Part shown: piece by piece, positions 1 to 9,653 of the stretch
Layout: every line of letters starts with the position of its first letter
Position numbering within the stretch: the stretch's first letter is position 1
DNA from: Anaeromyxobacter sp.
GTDB lineage: Bacteria > Myxococcota > Myxococcia > Myxococcales > Anaeromyxobacteraceae
Direction: 5' to 3'
Assembly: GCA_016718565.1 (NCBI GenBank)
Contig: JADKCZ010000001.1
Span: forward strand, 930,001-994,000
DNA length: 64,000 nt
Notes under the pieces: generated by a model
What the model was told of the DNA's origin: nothing
The model's input: the letters and a program-made list of their open reading frames with translations, nothing else
Databases searched by the model: none
Translations under genes and position numbers: made by a program

Positions 1-118
1 GGCGGCGCTTCTGGCCGGCGAAGCCGGCGTAGGCCAGCGCAGCCAGGATGCCGATCAGGGCCACCACCACCATCATCTCGATGAGCGTGAAGCCCCTGGC
101 CCGCCGGTCTCGTCGCAC
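1..118 (-). CDS. Prepilin-like protein, N-terminal fragment
   Basis: Only the first 39 codons are in the window; the gene continues beyond base 1. The reading starts at a GTG (116-118) preceded by a GGGAGG ribosome site five bases upstream. The visible residues form a class III signal: a short basic leader ending in Arg-Gly, then FTLIEMM and a hydrophobic stretch of about 20 residues, the hallmark of type IV pilins and T2SS pseudopilins. Prepilin peptidase would cut between Gly and Phe, and the Glu at mature position 5 is present. It follows the pilus ABC genes on the same strand, so it may be a minor pilin. The globular part is not visible, so a major pilin, minor pilin and pseudopilin cannot be told apart. 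Confidence 0.8.
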   Translation of the reverse strand, partial: MRRDRRARGFTLIEMMVVVALIGILAALAYAGFAGQKRR

Positions 119-300
119 GTGGACCTCCCGACCCCTGGAGCATGCAAGCCCCGGACGCGGCCGGGCCCGGGAAATCCCCAGGGAGTCCAGGCGGGTGGCG
201 GCCGCAGGCGCTCGCCCACATGCAAAGAGTTCACACCCTGGCACCTCGGTGCGCTGGAGGGGGTGTGGGCCAGGGTGGGCGGGCGTCCCGCCGCCGGGGT

Positions 301-1245
301 TCAGCCCCCCCGCTCGCCGACCGCCTGCGCCAGCCGGACGAAGGTCTCCTCCAGCGTCTCCCGGTGGGGCGAGAGCAGCAGCACCTGCCCGCCGCGCGCC
401 TGCACCCGGGCGGCGCCGGCGTTGGCGGCCTCCAGGGTGGCGAAGGTGAAGGCCTGGCCGTCCGGCGAGGGCCCGCCGTCCAGGGCCAGGGCCCGCACCT
501 CGGCCACCGCCGCGGCGTCGAGCCCGGCGCAGCGCAGCTCCACCGCCCGCACCGTGCCGTCGAGCAGCGAGCCGAGCGTGCCCTCGCGCACCAGCCGGCC
601 CTTGAGCAGCATGCCCACCCGATCGCAGATGGACTCCACGTCGGAGAGGATGTGGGTGGAGAAGAAGATGGTCTTGCCCTGGCGGCCCAGCTCGACCACC
701 AGGTCGCGGACCTCCTTGCGGCCGATGGGGTCGAGGCCGCTCATGGGCTCGTCGAGCACCAGCAGCGGGGGGTCGTGCACCAGCGCCTGCGCCAGCCCGA
801 GCCGCTGCACCATGCCCTTGGAGAACTTGCGCACCGACAGGTCGAGGGCGTGGCCCAGCCCGACCCGCTCCAGCAGCGCCAGGGCCCGGCGATCCAGGTC
901 GGCGCCGGACAGGCCGGAGAGCCGGCCCAGGTAGCGCATCACCTCCAGCGGCCGCATGAAGTCGTGGAAGCTGGGGTTCTCCGGCAGGTAGCCCACCGTG
1001 AGCCGGGCCCGCGGGTCGTCGACCGGCGTGCCGAAGAGGGTGGCCGAGCCGGCGCTGGCCCTCACCAGCCCCACCAGCACCTTGATGGTGGTGGACTTGC
1101 CGGCGCCGTTGGGGCCGACGAAGCCGTAGACGCTGCCGGGCGCCACGGCGAGGTCGAGGTCGGCCAGGGCCTCCACCTTGCGGGCGCGCAGGCCCAGGCG
1201 GTAGGTCTTCGAGAGGCGGCTGCAGGAGATGGCGAGGTCGGCCAT
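301..1245 (-). CDS. pilH: ABC transporter ATP-binding protein (PilH-like)
   Basis: A 314-residue ATPase of an ABC-2 type exporter. Walker A (GPNGAGKS) lies at about residues 44-51, the signature is the variant SKGMVQR at about 142-148, and Walker B with its catalytic Glu (LLVLDE) is at 161-166, followed by a C-terminal accessory region. It starts five bases after the permease gene stop, so the two form one operon with the TPR-like gene upstream. In Myxococcus xanthus pilG-pilH-pilI, an ABC transporter set needed for pilus assembly, follow pilA. Here the same three kinds of gene follow pilA, but in the order G, permease, ATPase. The ATPase call is firm; the PilH identity rests on context. What it exports is unknown. 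Confidence 0.85.
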   Translation of the reverse strand: MADLAISCSRLSKTYRLGLRARKVEALADLDLAVAPGSVYGFVGPNGAGKSTTIKVLVGLVRASAGSATLFGTPVDDPRARLTVGYLPENPSFHDFMRPLEVMRYLGRLSGLSGADLDRRALALLERVGLGHALDLSVRKFSKGMVQRLGLAQALVHDPPLLVLDEPMSGLDPIGRKEVRDLVVELGRQGKTIFFSTHILSDVESICDRVGMLLKGRLVREGTLGSLLDGTVRAVELRCAGLDAAAVAEVRALALDGGPSPDGQAFTFATLEAANAGAARVQARGGQVLLLSPHRETLEETFVRLAQAVGERGG

Positions 1246-1250
1246 GGCGG

Positions 1251-2030
1251 TCAGCGGATGTCCCGGCGGGTGAAGACGGCGGCGGCCAGCAGGATCAGGG
1301 TGGCGGAGTAGCCCAGGCCGTAGGCGGCCCGCGCCAGCACCGAGCCGAGCGTCACCGGGTCGCCGTAGGTGACGGTCTCCTTGAGGTCCAGGAGCGACAT
1401 GTTGGGCAGGAGGTAGTCGAGCACCTGCACCAGCCCCTTCAGCTCGGTCTGTCGGGCCGTCAGCCAGAAGACCCGCACCTCGCCGAAGAGCCAGCCGGCC
1501 CCCACCACCGTGAGGGTGTAGATGCTGGCCAGGGTGGCGGTGGTGAAGGTGGAGAAGAGCACCGCGAAGGCGCCGCAGATGGCCAGCTGCACCGCGGTGA
1601 GGGCGAAGGTGGCGGCGAAGGCGCCGTCCAGGAAGGAGGGCGCCCCGCGGTAGAAGAGCAGCACCGCGCCGGTGGCCACCGCCATGAGCGCCACGTTGAG
1701 GGTCAGCACCGTCAGCAGCCCGAGGTACTTGCCCACCACGAAGCCGGCCCGCGAGACCGGCCGGGCCAGCGCCGGGTAGCAGGTGCGCCGGTCGATCTCG
1801 CGGCTCACCAGCCCCACCCCCAGGAAGACGGCGATGAGCGTGCCGAAGACCTGGGTGGCCGAGGTGCCCATGTTGGCGATGATGCGGTACTGCTCGCCCA
1901 GGGTGAGCTGCGAGATGGTGAGCGACCCCACCACCAGCAGCACCGCGAAGACCAGCAGGTTGTAGAGCAGGCGCTCGCGCAGCGCCTCCTTGACGGTGGT
2001 GGCGGCGATGGCCAGGGTGGCGGCGGGCAT
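1251..2030 (-). CDS. pilI: ABC-2 type transporter permease (PilI-like)
   Basis: A 259-residue integral inner-membrane protein with about six hydrophobic segments: one after the first 20 residues, others around 55-75, 105-130, 140-165, 170-185 and one near the C-terminus. The conserved cytoplasmic loop with SREIDRRTCYPALARPVSR resembles ABC-2 permeases of the NosY/CcmB-like class. It sits between the TPR-like gene (12 bases away) and the ATPase (five bases away), so it is the membrane partner of that ATPase. By position after pilA it matches the M. xanthus pilGHI transporter genes. The family is clear; the specific pil name is inferred from synteny. Confidence 0.8.
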   Translation of the reverse strand: MPAATLAIAATTVKEALRERLLYNLLVFAVLLVVGSLTISQLTLGEQYRIIANMGTSATQVFGTLIAVFLGVGLVSREIDRRTCYPALARPVSRAGFVVGKYLGLLTVLTLNVALMAVATGAVLLFYRGAPSFLDGAFAATFALTAVQLAICGAFAVLFSTFTTATLASIYTLTVVGAGWLFGEVRVFWLTARQTELKGLVQVLDYLLPNMSLLDLKETVTYGDPVTLGSVLARAAYGLGYSATLILLAAAVFTRRDIR

Positions 2031-2042
2031 CCGGGGGGTCTC

Positions 2043-2912
2043 CTAGCGGGTGACGCGCAGCGGGGCGCGCGGCCCCAGCACGGAGCTCCGCACCGCGCCG
2101 GTGGCCGGGTCGTAGAGCAGCCGCCCGCCCGCGGGATCGTCGGGCAGGGCGCCGAGGTGGCCGGGCACCAGCTCGCCGAGCCGGGCGGGCAGGCGGCCGC
2201 GCTCGGCGCGGAAGGCGGCCACCGCCTTCTCCAGCGCCGACAGCGCCTGGTAGGTCTCGATCTTCACCCGCCGCTGCAAGAGCTCCTGGCGCAGCTCCGG
2301 GGTGTCGCTCTGCTCCAGCATCTGGTCGAGGAAGGCGAGGGCGGCGCGGTACTCGTCGTCGGTGTCGGCCAGCGCCGACAGGTTGGCCGCCAGCAGGGCC
2401 AGGTGGGGCCGCTTGCCGATGGCGGCGGCGCGCCGGGCGTACTCGGCCGCCTCGGCGTACTCCTGCTGGTAGAGGAACTTGTTGGTGGCGTAGACGAAGG
2501 GTAGGCTCCAGCGCTCCGGCAGGGCCTTCATGCCCTTCTGGAGGATGCGGTCGGCCTCGTCGTAGCGCTGGGCCAGCCCGGCCAGGTTGGAGCCGCCCAT
2601 CTGGTAGGCGTACCCGTAGCGCGGGTCGAGGTCGGTCACGATCTCGAGCAGCGGGGCGAGCGCCTCCCAGCGCTGCGCCTTGGCCAGCATGGTCTCGCCC
2701 ACGTACTGCACCGCCTGGAGCCAGTAGTAGTCGGCCAGCAGGAGGCGCTGCCCGAAGGCGGCGGCCCGCAGGGCCTGGCCGCTCGGCAGCCAGGCCGGGT
2801 TGCGGATGATCCCGCGGGCCGAGGCCTCCGGCGCCAGCGAGGTGCGGGCGGCCGCGGTGGCGAGGAGGGCCAGGAGCGCCAGGGCGAGGAGGGGGGTGCG
2901 GCGGTGGAGCAT
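2043..2912 (-). CDS. pilG: TPR-like pilus accessory protein (PilG-like)
   Basis: A 289-residue protein with an N-terminal hydrophobic segment (about residues 8-23) ending in an Ala-rich stretch, consistent with a signal peptide or membrane anchor. The rest is helical, with degenerate tetratricopeptide pairs visible around residues 95-200 (for example YAYQMGGSNLAGLAQRYDEA and the following helix). The C-terminal 60 residues resemble the short domain that closes pseudopilin-like accessory proteins (FRAERGRLPARLGELVPG). It is the first gene after the pilA terminator and is followed by the ABC permease and ATPase. M. xanthus PilG, needed for pilus function, occupies this place. The match is by position and architecture; the molecular role is not established here. 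Confidence 0.65.
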   Translation of the reverse strand: MLHRRTPLLALALLALLATAAARTSLAPEASARGIIRNPAWLPSGQALRAAAFGQRLLLADYYWLQAVQYVGETMLAKAQRWEALAPLLEIVTDLDPRYGYAYQMGGSNLAGLAQRYDEADRILQKGMKALPERWSLPFVYATNKFLYQQEYAEAAEYARRAAAIGKRPHLALLAANLSALADTDDEYRAALAFLDQMLEQSDTPELRQELLQRRVKIETYQALSALEKAVAAFRAERGRLPARLGELVPGHLGALPDDPAGGRLLYDPATGAVRSSVLGPRAPLRVTR

Positions 2913-2943
2913 GGGCGGGGGAGAGGATAGCGCCGGAGGGTGA

Positions 2944-2980
2944 AAAGGCGAAGGGCGCCGCAGCCAGGCGGCGCCCTTCG
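2944..2980 (-). terminator. Rho-independent terminator after pilA
   Basis: A perfect 13-base-pair stem (2949-2961 with 2968-2980) closes a six-base loop and is followed on the minus strand by CCTTTTCA. It lies between the pilA stop (3007) and the start of the next gene (2912). It should end most pilA transcripts while allowing some read-through into pilG and the ABC genes, giving much more pilin than accessory proteins. Confidence 0.8.
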
Positions 2981-3006
2981 AGGTGAAGCGTGACGGCGAG
3001 CGGGGA

Positions 3007-3645
3007 CTAGAAGACGTCCGGGCCGGTGCCGGTGCAGGGCATGCCGTAGACCTCGGTGCCGGCGGCGCCGCAGCTGCCGAGGCCGGTGCCGGGGAAGGCC
3101 GTGACGTTGCCGGGCATGGTGGCGGTGACCGGGACGGCGGCCAGCGACTGCTTCACCAGCATGACCTCACCGACCGCGGCGTCGCCGTCGATGTCGGCGG
3201 CCGCGCCGATGGAGTAGCAGATGCCGGAGTTGGTGGCCGCGGCGGTGCTGGTGGCGCAGCCGGCGGTGCTCATCTGGTAGTTGAAGTAGGTGGCGCCCTC
3301 GATCTGCCAGTCGATGGCGGTGGTGAGCTGCAGGTCGGCGGCCGGCCAGGGCATCTTGGCGGAGCCGATGGCGCCCACGGTGGGGAACAGCGTGCCGGCC
3401 AGGTTGTGGTACGAGCCGCCCACGTAGGTCGCGTCGAGCACGCCGGCGAAGGTCACGCCGCGCTCACCCTGGCGCAGCGCCTCCTGCGCCTTGCGGAGCC
3501 CCTCGACGTTGGAGGAGGCCTCCGAGAACTTGGACCGGAGCTGGTACTTCACGAAGTTCGGGATGGCGATGGCGGCGAGGATGCCGATGATGGCCACCAC
3601 GATCATGAGCTCGATGAGGGTGAAGCCCTTGGCGATCTTCTTCAT
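3007..3645 (-). CDS. pilA: Type IV major pilin PilA
   Basis: A 212-residue prepilin, the subunit of the type IV pilus. The leader is MKKIAKG, cleaved before Phe8. FTLIELMIVVAIIGILAAIA forms the conserved start of the N-terminal helix, with Glu5 of the mature protein. A GGAGG ribosome site precedes the ATG, which is why this start is chosen over the open frame upstream. The globular domain has four cysteines that could form two disulfides (around residues 155-170 and near the C-terminus), and a D-region of Gly/Thr-rich sequence. It is transcribed away from pilD, has a sigma-54 type promoter (3736-3751) and its own terminator. This is the usual arrangement for a pilin controlled by PilS/PilR. 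It is somewhat longer than classic pilins of about 150-160 residues, as is common in myxobacteria. Confidence 0.95.
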   Translation of the reverse strand: MKKIAKGFTLIELMIVVAIIGILAAIAIPNFVKYQLRSKFSEASSNVEGLRKAQEALRQGERGVTFAGVLDATYVGGSYHNLAGTLFPTVGAIGSAKMPWPAADLQLTTAIDWQIEGATYFNYQMSTAGCATSTAAATNSGICYSIGAAADIDGDAAVGEVMLVKQSLAAVPVTATMPGNVTAFPGTGLGSCGAAGTEVYGMPCTGTGPDVF

Positions 3646-3735
3646 GTGATTCCTCCGGTCGGGCCGGGAGCGCCGCAAGCGGCGGCCGGCGTCTGTGCCC
3701 GGCCGGCGGCCAGGCATCGTTCGAGACGGCCCAAA

Positions 3736-3751
3736 TGCACGGCGCGGGCCA
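3736..3751 (-). promoter_or_regulatory. Sigma-54 (-24/-12) promoter of pilA
   Basis: On the minus strand this site reads TGGCCCGCGCCGTGCA. It matches the consensus TGGCACG-N4-TTGCA at 10 of 12 positions and keeps the invariant GG and GC ten bases apart. Transcription would start near 3725, leaving a leader of about 80 bases before the pilA ATG. A PilR-type sigma-54 activator is encoded 4.5 kb away, as known for pilA in Myxococcus and Pseudomonas. The 3646-4002 gap is the divergent pilA/pilD control region; I see no other gene in it. Confidence 0.7.
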
Positions 3752-3940
3752 GCCCGCCGATCCCGCAACCGCCTGGATCGACGCGTGGTGGGGGTTGTCC
3801 GACCTGACGAGGATGGGGAGGCAGGGTCTGCCGGGTGACGAATTTTGTCAGCCCACCCCCGGATCTGGGGGGAGGCCGTCGCCGGGGAGGCTCCAGGGTG
3901 CGGCGCGCCGGCTGCGGCGGCGCCTGGCGGCGAGCGAACT

Positions 3941-3969
3941 TTGACACCCGGGGCGGCGGGCCCGATCAT
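3941..3969 (+). promoter_or_regulatory. Sigma-70-like promoter of pilD
   Basis: TTGACA (3941-3946) and GATCAT (3964-3969) are separated by 17 bases. The -35 is a perfect match and the -10 matches four of six. The predicted start near 3976 leaves a leader of about 27 bases to the chosen GTG of pilD. This supports starting pilD at 4003, not further upstream. Confidence 0.5.
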
Positions 3970-4002
3970 CCGCCGGCCCGCCCGCCGCGGCGCGAGACCC
4001 CC

Positions 4003-4866
4003 GTGGAACTCCCCCTCGAGACCCCCCTCATCCGCGACCTGGCCATCGGCTGGGGGGCCCTGCTCGGCGCCGTGGTGGGCAGCTTCCTCAACGTGGTCAT
4101 CGCCCGGGTGCCGGAGGGGCGCTCGGTGGTCCACCCGCGCTCGGCCTGTCCGCGCTGCGGCGCCTTCATCGCCTGGTACGACAACGTGCCGGTCCTCTCC
4201 TGGGTGCTGCTGCGCGCCCGCTGCCGCGGCTGCAAGGCCCCCATCAGCGCCCGCTACCCGCTGGTGGAGGCGCTGGTGGCGGCGCTGGCCGGCCTGGCGG
4301 TGGCGCGCCACGGTCTCTCGCCGGCGGCCCTGGCCGAGCTCACCTTCGAGGCCCTGCTGGTGGCGCTGGCCTTCATCGACCTCGACACCTGGCTCCTGCC
4401 CTTCGTCCTCACCATCCCGCTGGCCCTGCTCGGCCTCCTGGCCAGCGCGCTCGGCCTCACCCCGGCCGGCTCGCTCGGCGACGCGGCCATCGGCCTCGGC
4501 GCCGGGGGCGGCCTCTTCCTCGCCATCCACCTGGTCGGCGAGAAGGTCTTCAAGAAGGAGGCCCTGGGCTTCGGCGACGTGGTGCTGCTGGGCGGGCTGT
4601 GCGCCTGGCTGGGGTGGCGCGGCCTCCTGCCGGTCATCCTGCTCTCCTCGCTGCAGGGCGCCGCGGTGGGGGTGGGGCTGATCCTGCTGGGGCGCCGCCG
4701 GCTCGGCGCGCGCCAGCCGACCCCGCAGGCCGACGACGACTGGACGCCCGACCCGCACCACATCCCCTACGGCCCCTTCCTGGCGCTGGCGGCGCTGCAG
4801 TGGCTGCTCCTGGCCGGCCCCATCGCGGCCTGGGTGCCGGGGCTGGCCGTCTTCCTCCCGCCCTGA
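4003..4866 (+). CDS. pilD: Prepilin peptidase/N-methyltransferase PilD
   Basis: A 287-residue polytopic inner-membrane aspartic protease that cleaves prepilin leaders and N-methylates the new N-terminus. After the first membrane segment comes the cytoplasmic zinc-binding loop with two Cys pairs (CPRC and CRGC). The two catalytic Asp motifs follow: AFIDLDTWLLP in a membrane segment and the GFGD motif near LGFGDVVLLGG. The frame is open further upstream to 3835, but that stretch is Pro/Arg-rich, lies over a promoter, and does not resemble the family, so the GTG at 4003 is preferred. The enzyme would serve PilA, the partial pilin at 1-118 and the gspG-J pseudopilins at the other end of the window. 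It is the first gene of a plus-strand run into the pilS/pilR genes. Confidence 0.93.
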   Translation: MELPLETPLIRDLAIGWGALLGAVVGSFLNVVIARVPEGRSVVHPRSACPRCGAFIAWYDNVPVLSWVLLRARCRGCKAPISARYPLVEALVAALAGLAVARHGLSPAALAELTFEALLVALAFIDLDTWLLPFVLTIPLALLGLLASALGLTPAGSLGDAAIGLGAGGGLFLAIHLVGEKVFKKEALGFGDVVLLGGLCAWLGWRGLLPVILLSSLQGAAVGVGLILLGRRRLGARQPTPQADDDWTPDPHHIPYGPFLALAALQWLLLAGPIAAWVPGLAVFLPP

Positions 4867-4873
4867 GGCGCGC

Positions 4874-5986
4874 GTGCGGCTCCGGCTCAGGCTCCACCTC
4901 TTGGTCATCGCCGCGGCGGCCGCCGCCACCGGGCTGGCGGCGCTGCTGGTGGCCGGGCTGCCGCTCCTGGCCGCGCGCGCGCTGGGGCCGGGGCAGCTGG
5001 TGGCGCTGGCCATCGGCGCCGCCACCCTGAGCGCCCTGGGCGGCGCGGCGCTCCTCTTCCGCGCGGTGGGGCGCCCGCTGGACCGGCTGGTGGAGGCCGC
5101 CACACGGCTCTCGGCCGGCGACGGGCTGTCGCCGCTGGGGCCCGACGGCGAGCCCCCCTCGGGCGGCCTCGGCCGCTTCGCCCTGGCCTTCGAGCGGACC
5201 GCGGCGGCCCTCTCCGAGGAGCGGGCCCGGCTGGCCGCCAAGGTGGCCGAGCTGGAGGCCGCCAACCGGCAGCTGGCCGAGGCGCGCGAGGGGCTGCTGC
5301 GCTCCGAGAAGCTGGCCACGGTGGGGAGGCTGGCGGCCGGGGTGGCGCACGAGGTGGGCAACCCGCTGGGCGCCATCGCCGGCTACGCCGAGCTGGCGCG
5401 CATGAAGCAGGCCGACGGCAGCGCCGACCAGGCGCTGGTGGACGACTACCTGGCGCGCATCGTGGCCGAGGCGGGGCGCATCGACGCCATCGTGCGCGAC
5501 CTGCTCGACTTCGCCCGGCCGGCCGCGCTCGACCTGGGGCCGGTGTCGCTGGCGGACGCGCTGGCGGCGGCGGTGCGCCTGGCGCGGGTGCAGGAGCGCT
5601 TCCGCGACGTGGACCTGGCCAGCGACCTCGCGCCCGACCTGCCGCCGGTGCTGGCCGACGAGCGGCGCCTCTCGCAGGTCTTCCTCAACCTCCTGCTCAA
5701 CGCCGGCGACGCCACCGGCGGGCGCGGGCGGGTGCGGGTGTCGGCCCGCCTCGAGGGGCGGGTGGTGGTGGTGGCGCTCGACGACAGCGGGCCCGGCATC
5801 CCGGCCGAGCGGCGGGCCCAGGTCTTCGACCCCTTCTTCACCACCAAGGAGCCGGGGCAGGGCACCGGCCTCGGGCTGGCGGTCTGCCACGGCATCATGG
5901 CCTCCTTCGGCGGGGCCATCGAGGCGGGCGAGGCGCCCGGCGGCGGCGCCCGCCTCACCCTCCGGCTGGGGGTGGCAGGGCCGTGA
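4874..5986 (+). CDS. pilS: Sensor histidine kinase, PilS-like
   Basis: A 370-residue membrane kinase starting at a GTG seven bases after pilD. Two hydrophobic segments (about residues 8-33 and 40-62) are followed by a HAMP-like linker, a short coiled coil and the HisKA domain with phospho-acceptor His159 in VAHEVGNPL. The HATPase domain has its N-box (LLNAGDA), G1 box (DDSGPGIP) and G2 box (GTGLGLAV). Together with the NtrC-type regulator downstream it forms the pilin-control pair. It is smaller than classical PilS, which has six membrane segments and a PAS domain; neither a PAS domain nor a large sensor domain is visible here. The kinase call is certain and the PilS identity comes from context. 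Confidence 0.85.
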   Translation: MRLRLRLHLLVIAAAAAATGLAALLVAGLPLLAARALGPGQLVALAIGAATLSALGGAALLFRAVGRPLDRLVEAATRLSAGDGLSPLGPDGEPPSGGLGRFALAFERTAAALSEERARLAAKVAELEAANRQLAEAREGLLRSEKLATVGRLAAGVAHEVGNPLGAIAGYAELARMKQADGSADQALVDDYLARIVAEAGRIDAIVRDLLDFARPAALDLGPVSLADALAAAVRLARVQERFRDVDLASDLAPDLPPVLADERRLSQVFLNLLLNAGDATGGRGRVRVSARLEGRVVVVALDDSGPGIPAERRAQVFDPFFTTKEPGQGTGLGLAVCHGIMASFGGAIEAGEAPGGGARLTLRLGVAGP

Positions 5987-8175
5987 GCCCCGCCGCGCCG
6001 CGCCTCGGGAAGTGGCTGGCCGCCGCCCTGGTGCTGGCCGTGGCGCTCGGCGCCCGGCTGGCCGCCTCCGGGAACGGCTTCACCCCCGGCACCTTCCTGC
6101 CGGCCGAGAGCGACTCCCTCTACCACCTCAGGCGCATGGCCCTCACGGCCGAGCGCTGGCCGCGGCCGCCGGCGGTGGACCCGCTGCTGGCCTGGCCGGA
6201 CGGCGGCGCCATCCCCTGGGCGGCGGGCTTCGACGCCCTGGGGGCGGTGGCGCTCATGGCCGGCGAGGCCGTCCACCCGGGCGGCGGGGCGCTGGCGGTG
6301 AGCCTCCTCCACCTCGGGCTGGCGCTGCTCCTGGTGGCGCTCACCTTCGAGCTGACCTGGCGGCTGGCCGGGGAGGGGCCGACCCGGGTGGCGGCGGCGC
6401 TGGCCGCCGGGCTGGTGGCGGCGCTGGCGCCGGCGGCGGTGGCCTCGAGCGTGCTCGGCATCGTCGACCACCACGTGGTCGAGGGGCTGGCGCTGCTCGG
6501 GCTGGGCTGGTGGGCGCTCTTGGCCGACCCCGGGGAGGGGCGGGCGCGCCGGGCGCGGCTCGGCTTCGAGGCCGCCGGGGCGCTGCTGGCCGGCGGCGCG
6601 GTGCTGGGCTTCAGCGGCTCGCCGCTCTACGTGGCGCTGGTGCTGCCCCTCCTGGCCGGCGCCGTGCTGGCCACCCCGCGGCCGCGGCTCCTCGGCTCGG
6701 GCGCGCCCGGGCTGGCCCTGGGCGCCCTGCTGGCGGCCGCCGGCACCGCGCCGCTGGTGGCGGAGCACGGCCGGGCCTGGTCCTTCGGCTTCCCCTCCTG
6801 GCTGCAGCCGGCGCTGCTGCTGCTGGCCGCGCTGGCGCTCGGGGCGTGCCTCCTCTCGGCCCGGCTCGTCCCGGCAGGCCCGCCCTGGCGGCGGCTCGGC
6901 GTGGCGGGCGGTCTCGGCGTGCTGGCCGGCGGCCTCACGCTCCTGGCCCCGGCCCTCACGGGCGAGGGGCTGGCGGGCCTGGGCGGCTGGCTCCTGCGCC
7001 GCGACCCCTGGCTGGCCCGGGTGGACGAGTTCCAGCCCATGTGGCGCGGTCTCTCGGGCGCCACCGCGGCCACCGTCTACCGCTACCTGGCCTCGCCTGG
7101 CCTGCTCCTGCCGCTCACGGCGCCGCTGGCGGTGGCGGCGCTGGCGCCCGCCGGGTGGCGGCGCGCCGCCGGGGTGGGCTGGCTCCTCGCGGCCGCCTTC
7201 GGCCTGGCGCTCCTGCAGGCCCGCTTCGGCCGGGTGGCGGCCCCGTGGCTCGGCGTGGCCCTCGGGCTGGCGCTGGCCTGGGGCGGGGCGCGCCTCGGCG
7301 CCCACCCGCGCCTGGCCGCGGGGCTGCCGCTGGCGGCCGCCGCGCTGCTGCTCATCGACCCGCGCATGACGGCGGTGCCGCGCCAGCCGGCCGATCCGCT
7401 CCCCGACGGCGCGGTCGAGGCGGCGCTCGACCTCCGGGGCTGGCCGGTCGATCCGGCCGCGCCCGGCGTGCTGGCCCCGTGGGACCTCGGCAACCAGGCG
7501 CTGGTGATCGCCGGCCGGCCGGTGGTGGCCAACGGCTTCGGCTCCTACCCGGACCCGCGCGCCTTCGAGGACGCCGAGCGCGCCTTCCGGGTGGCCGAGC
7601 CCGAGCTCCTCGAGCTGCTCTCGCGCCGCCGGGTGGGCGTGGTCTTCGCCGGGGCCGCCAACCTCTTCGGCCGGGTGACCAGCGCCGCCGCCGCCATCCC
7701 GTTCGAGAAGCGGGGCTACAACCTGGCCTGGCTGGCCAGCGCCCCCTCGGCGCCGCTGCTCATCGCCGGGTCGGGGGTGCCGGCGCTCTCGGTGCGCCAC
7801 GCCGAGCACCTGCTGGCGCGCTTCGCCGCCACCCGGACGGTGGTGGGCATCGAGCGGACCATCCCGGTGCTGTGGGGCTACGAGCGGGTGGCCGGCGCCC
7901 GGCTGGCCGGCCAGGCGCCCCCGGGAGCCCGGGTGGTGCTGGAGATCCCGCTCACGGCGCGCGGCCGGGCCCACACCTGGCGGGCCTGGGCGGACGCCGG
8001 GCCGGACGGGCGCTGGGCGCTGACCGTGCCGCTGCCGACCGGGCTGGCCACCGCCAGCGTGACCACCGCGGAGGGGCGGCTCCTGGTGCCCGGGGCGCCG
8101 CCGGCGGCGCAGCAGGTGCCGGAGGCGGCGGTGCGCGCCGGCCGGTTCGTCGCGGTGGGCCCGACCCCGCGGTAA
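5983..8175 (+). CDS. STT3/PglB/AglB-family oligosaccharyltransferase
   Basis: A 730-residue polytopic membrane protein with about 11-13 hydrophobic segments in the first 450 residues and a soluble C-terminal domain. It shows the STT3 hallmarks: SDSLYHLRRM near residues 43-52 (first acidic motif, followed by Tyr-His), DHHVVE at 162-167 (the acidic DxxE-type motif of the catalytic loop), and PWDLGN at 499-504 in place of the WWDYG acceptor-binding motif. STT3 proteins move a lipid-linked glycan onto Asn in the periplasm. Its GTG start overlaps the kinase stop (GTGA) and it lies just before pilR, so it is part of the pilus regulatory operon; pilin is the obvious candidate acceptor. A hydrophobic glycosyltransferase of the related GT-C class is the main alternative. 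No flippase or glycan-assembly genes are adjacent. Confidence 0.75.
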   Translation: MSPAAPRLGKWLAAALVLAVALGARLAASGNGFTPGTFLPAESDSLYHLRRMALTAERWPRPPAVDPLLAWPDGGAIPWAAGFDALGAVALMAGEAVHPGGGALAVSLLHLGLALLLVALTFELTWRLAGEGPTRVAAALAAGLVAALAPAAVASSVLGIVDHHVVEGLALLGLGWWALLADPGEGRARRARLGFEAAGALLAGGAVLGFSGSPLYVALVLPLLAGAVLATPRPRLLGSGAPGLALGALLAAAGTAPLVAEHGRAWSFGFPSWLQPALLLLAALALGACLLSARLVPAGPPWRRLGVAGGLGVLAGGLTLLAPALTGEGLAGLGGWLLRRDPWLARVDEFQPMWRGLSGATAATVYRYLASPGLLLPLTAPLAVAALAPAGWRRAAGVGWLLAAAFGLALLQARFGRVAAPWLGVALGLALAWGGARLGAHPRLAAGLPLAAAALLLIDPRMTAVPRQPADPLPDGAVEAALDLRGWPVDPAAPGVLAPWDLGNQALVIAGRPVVANGFGSYPDPRAFEDAERAFRVAEPELLELLSRRRVGVVFAGAANLFGRVTSAAAAIPFEKRGYNLAWLASAPSAPLLIAGSGVPALSVRHAEHLLARFAATRTVVGIERTIPVLWGYERVAGARLAGQAPPGARVVLEIPLTARGRAHTWRAWADAGPDGRWALTVPLPTGLATASVTTAEGRLLVPGAPPAAQQVPEAAVRAGRFVAVGPTPR

Positions 8176-8184
8176 GGTGCCGCC

Positions 8185-9546
<1,362 letters not shown>

Positions 9547-9653
9547 GTCCCGGCGAGGCTGGCTGATCATCCACAGACGGTTCATGACACGTAGTGAGCT
9601 ATCAAAGAGGCATCACTCACCTACATGGCCTGATATCGAGGCCGTCCGCTTTC

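Noticed and set aside
3646..5376. Long upstream extension of the pilA reading frame
   Set aside because: It overlaps pilD and its promoter on the other strand. The ATG at 3645 has a ribosome site and a perfect prepilin leader.
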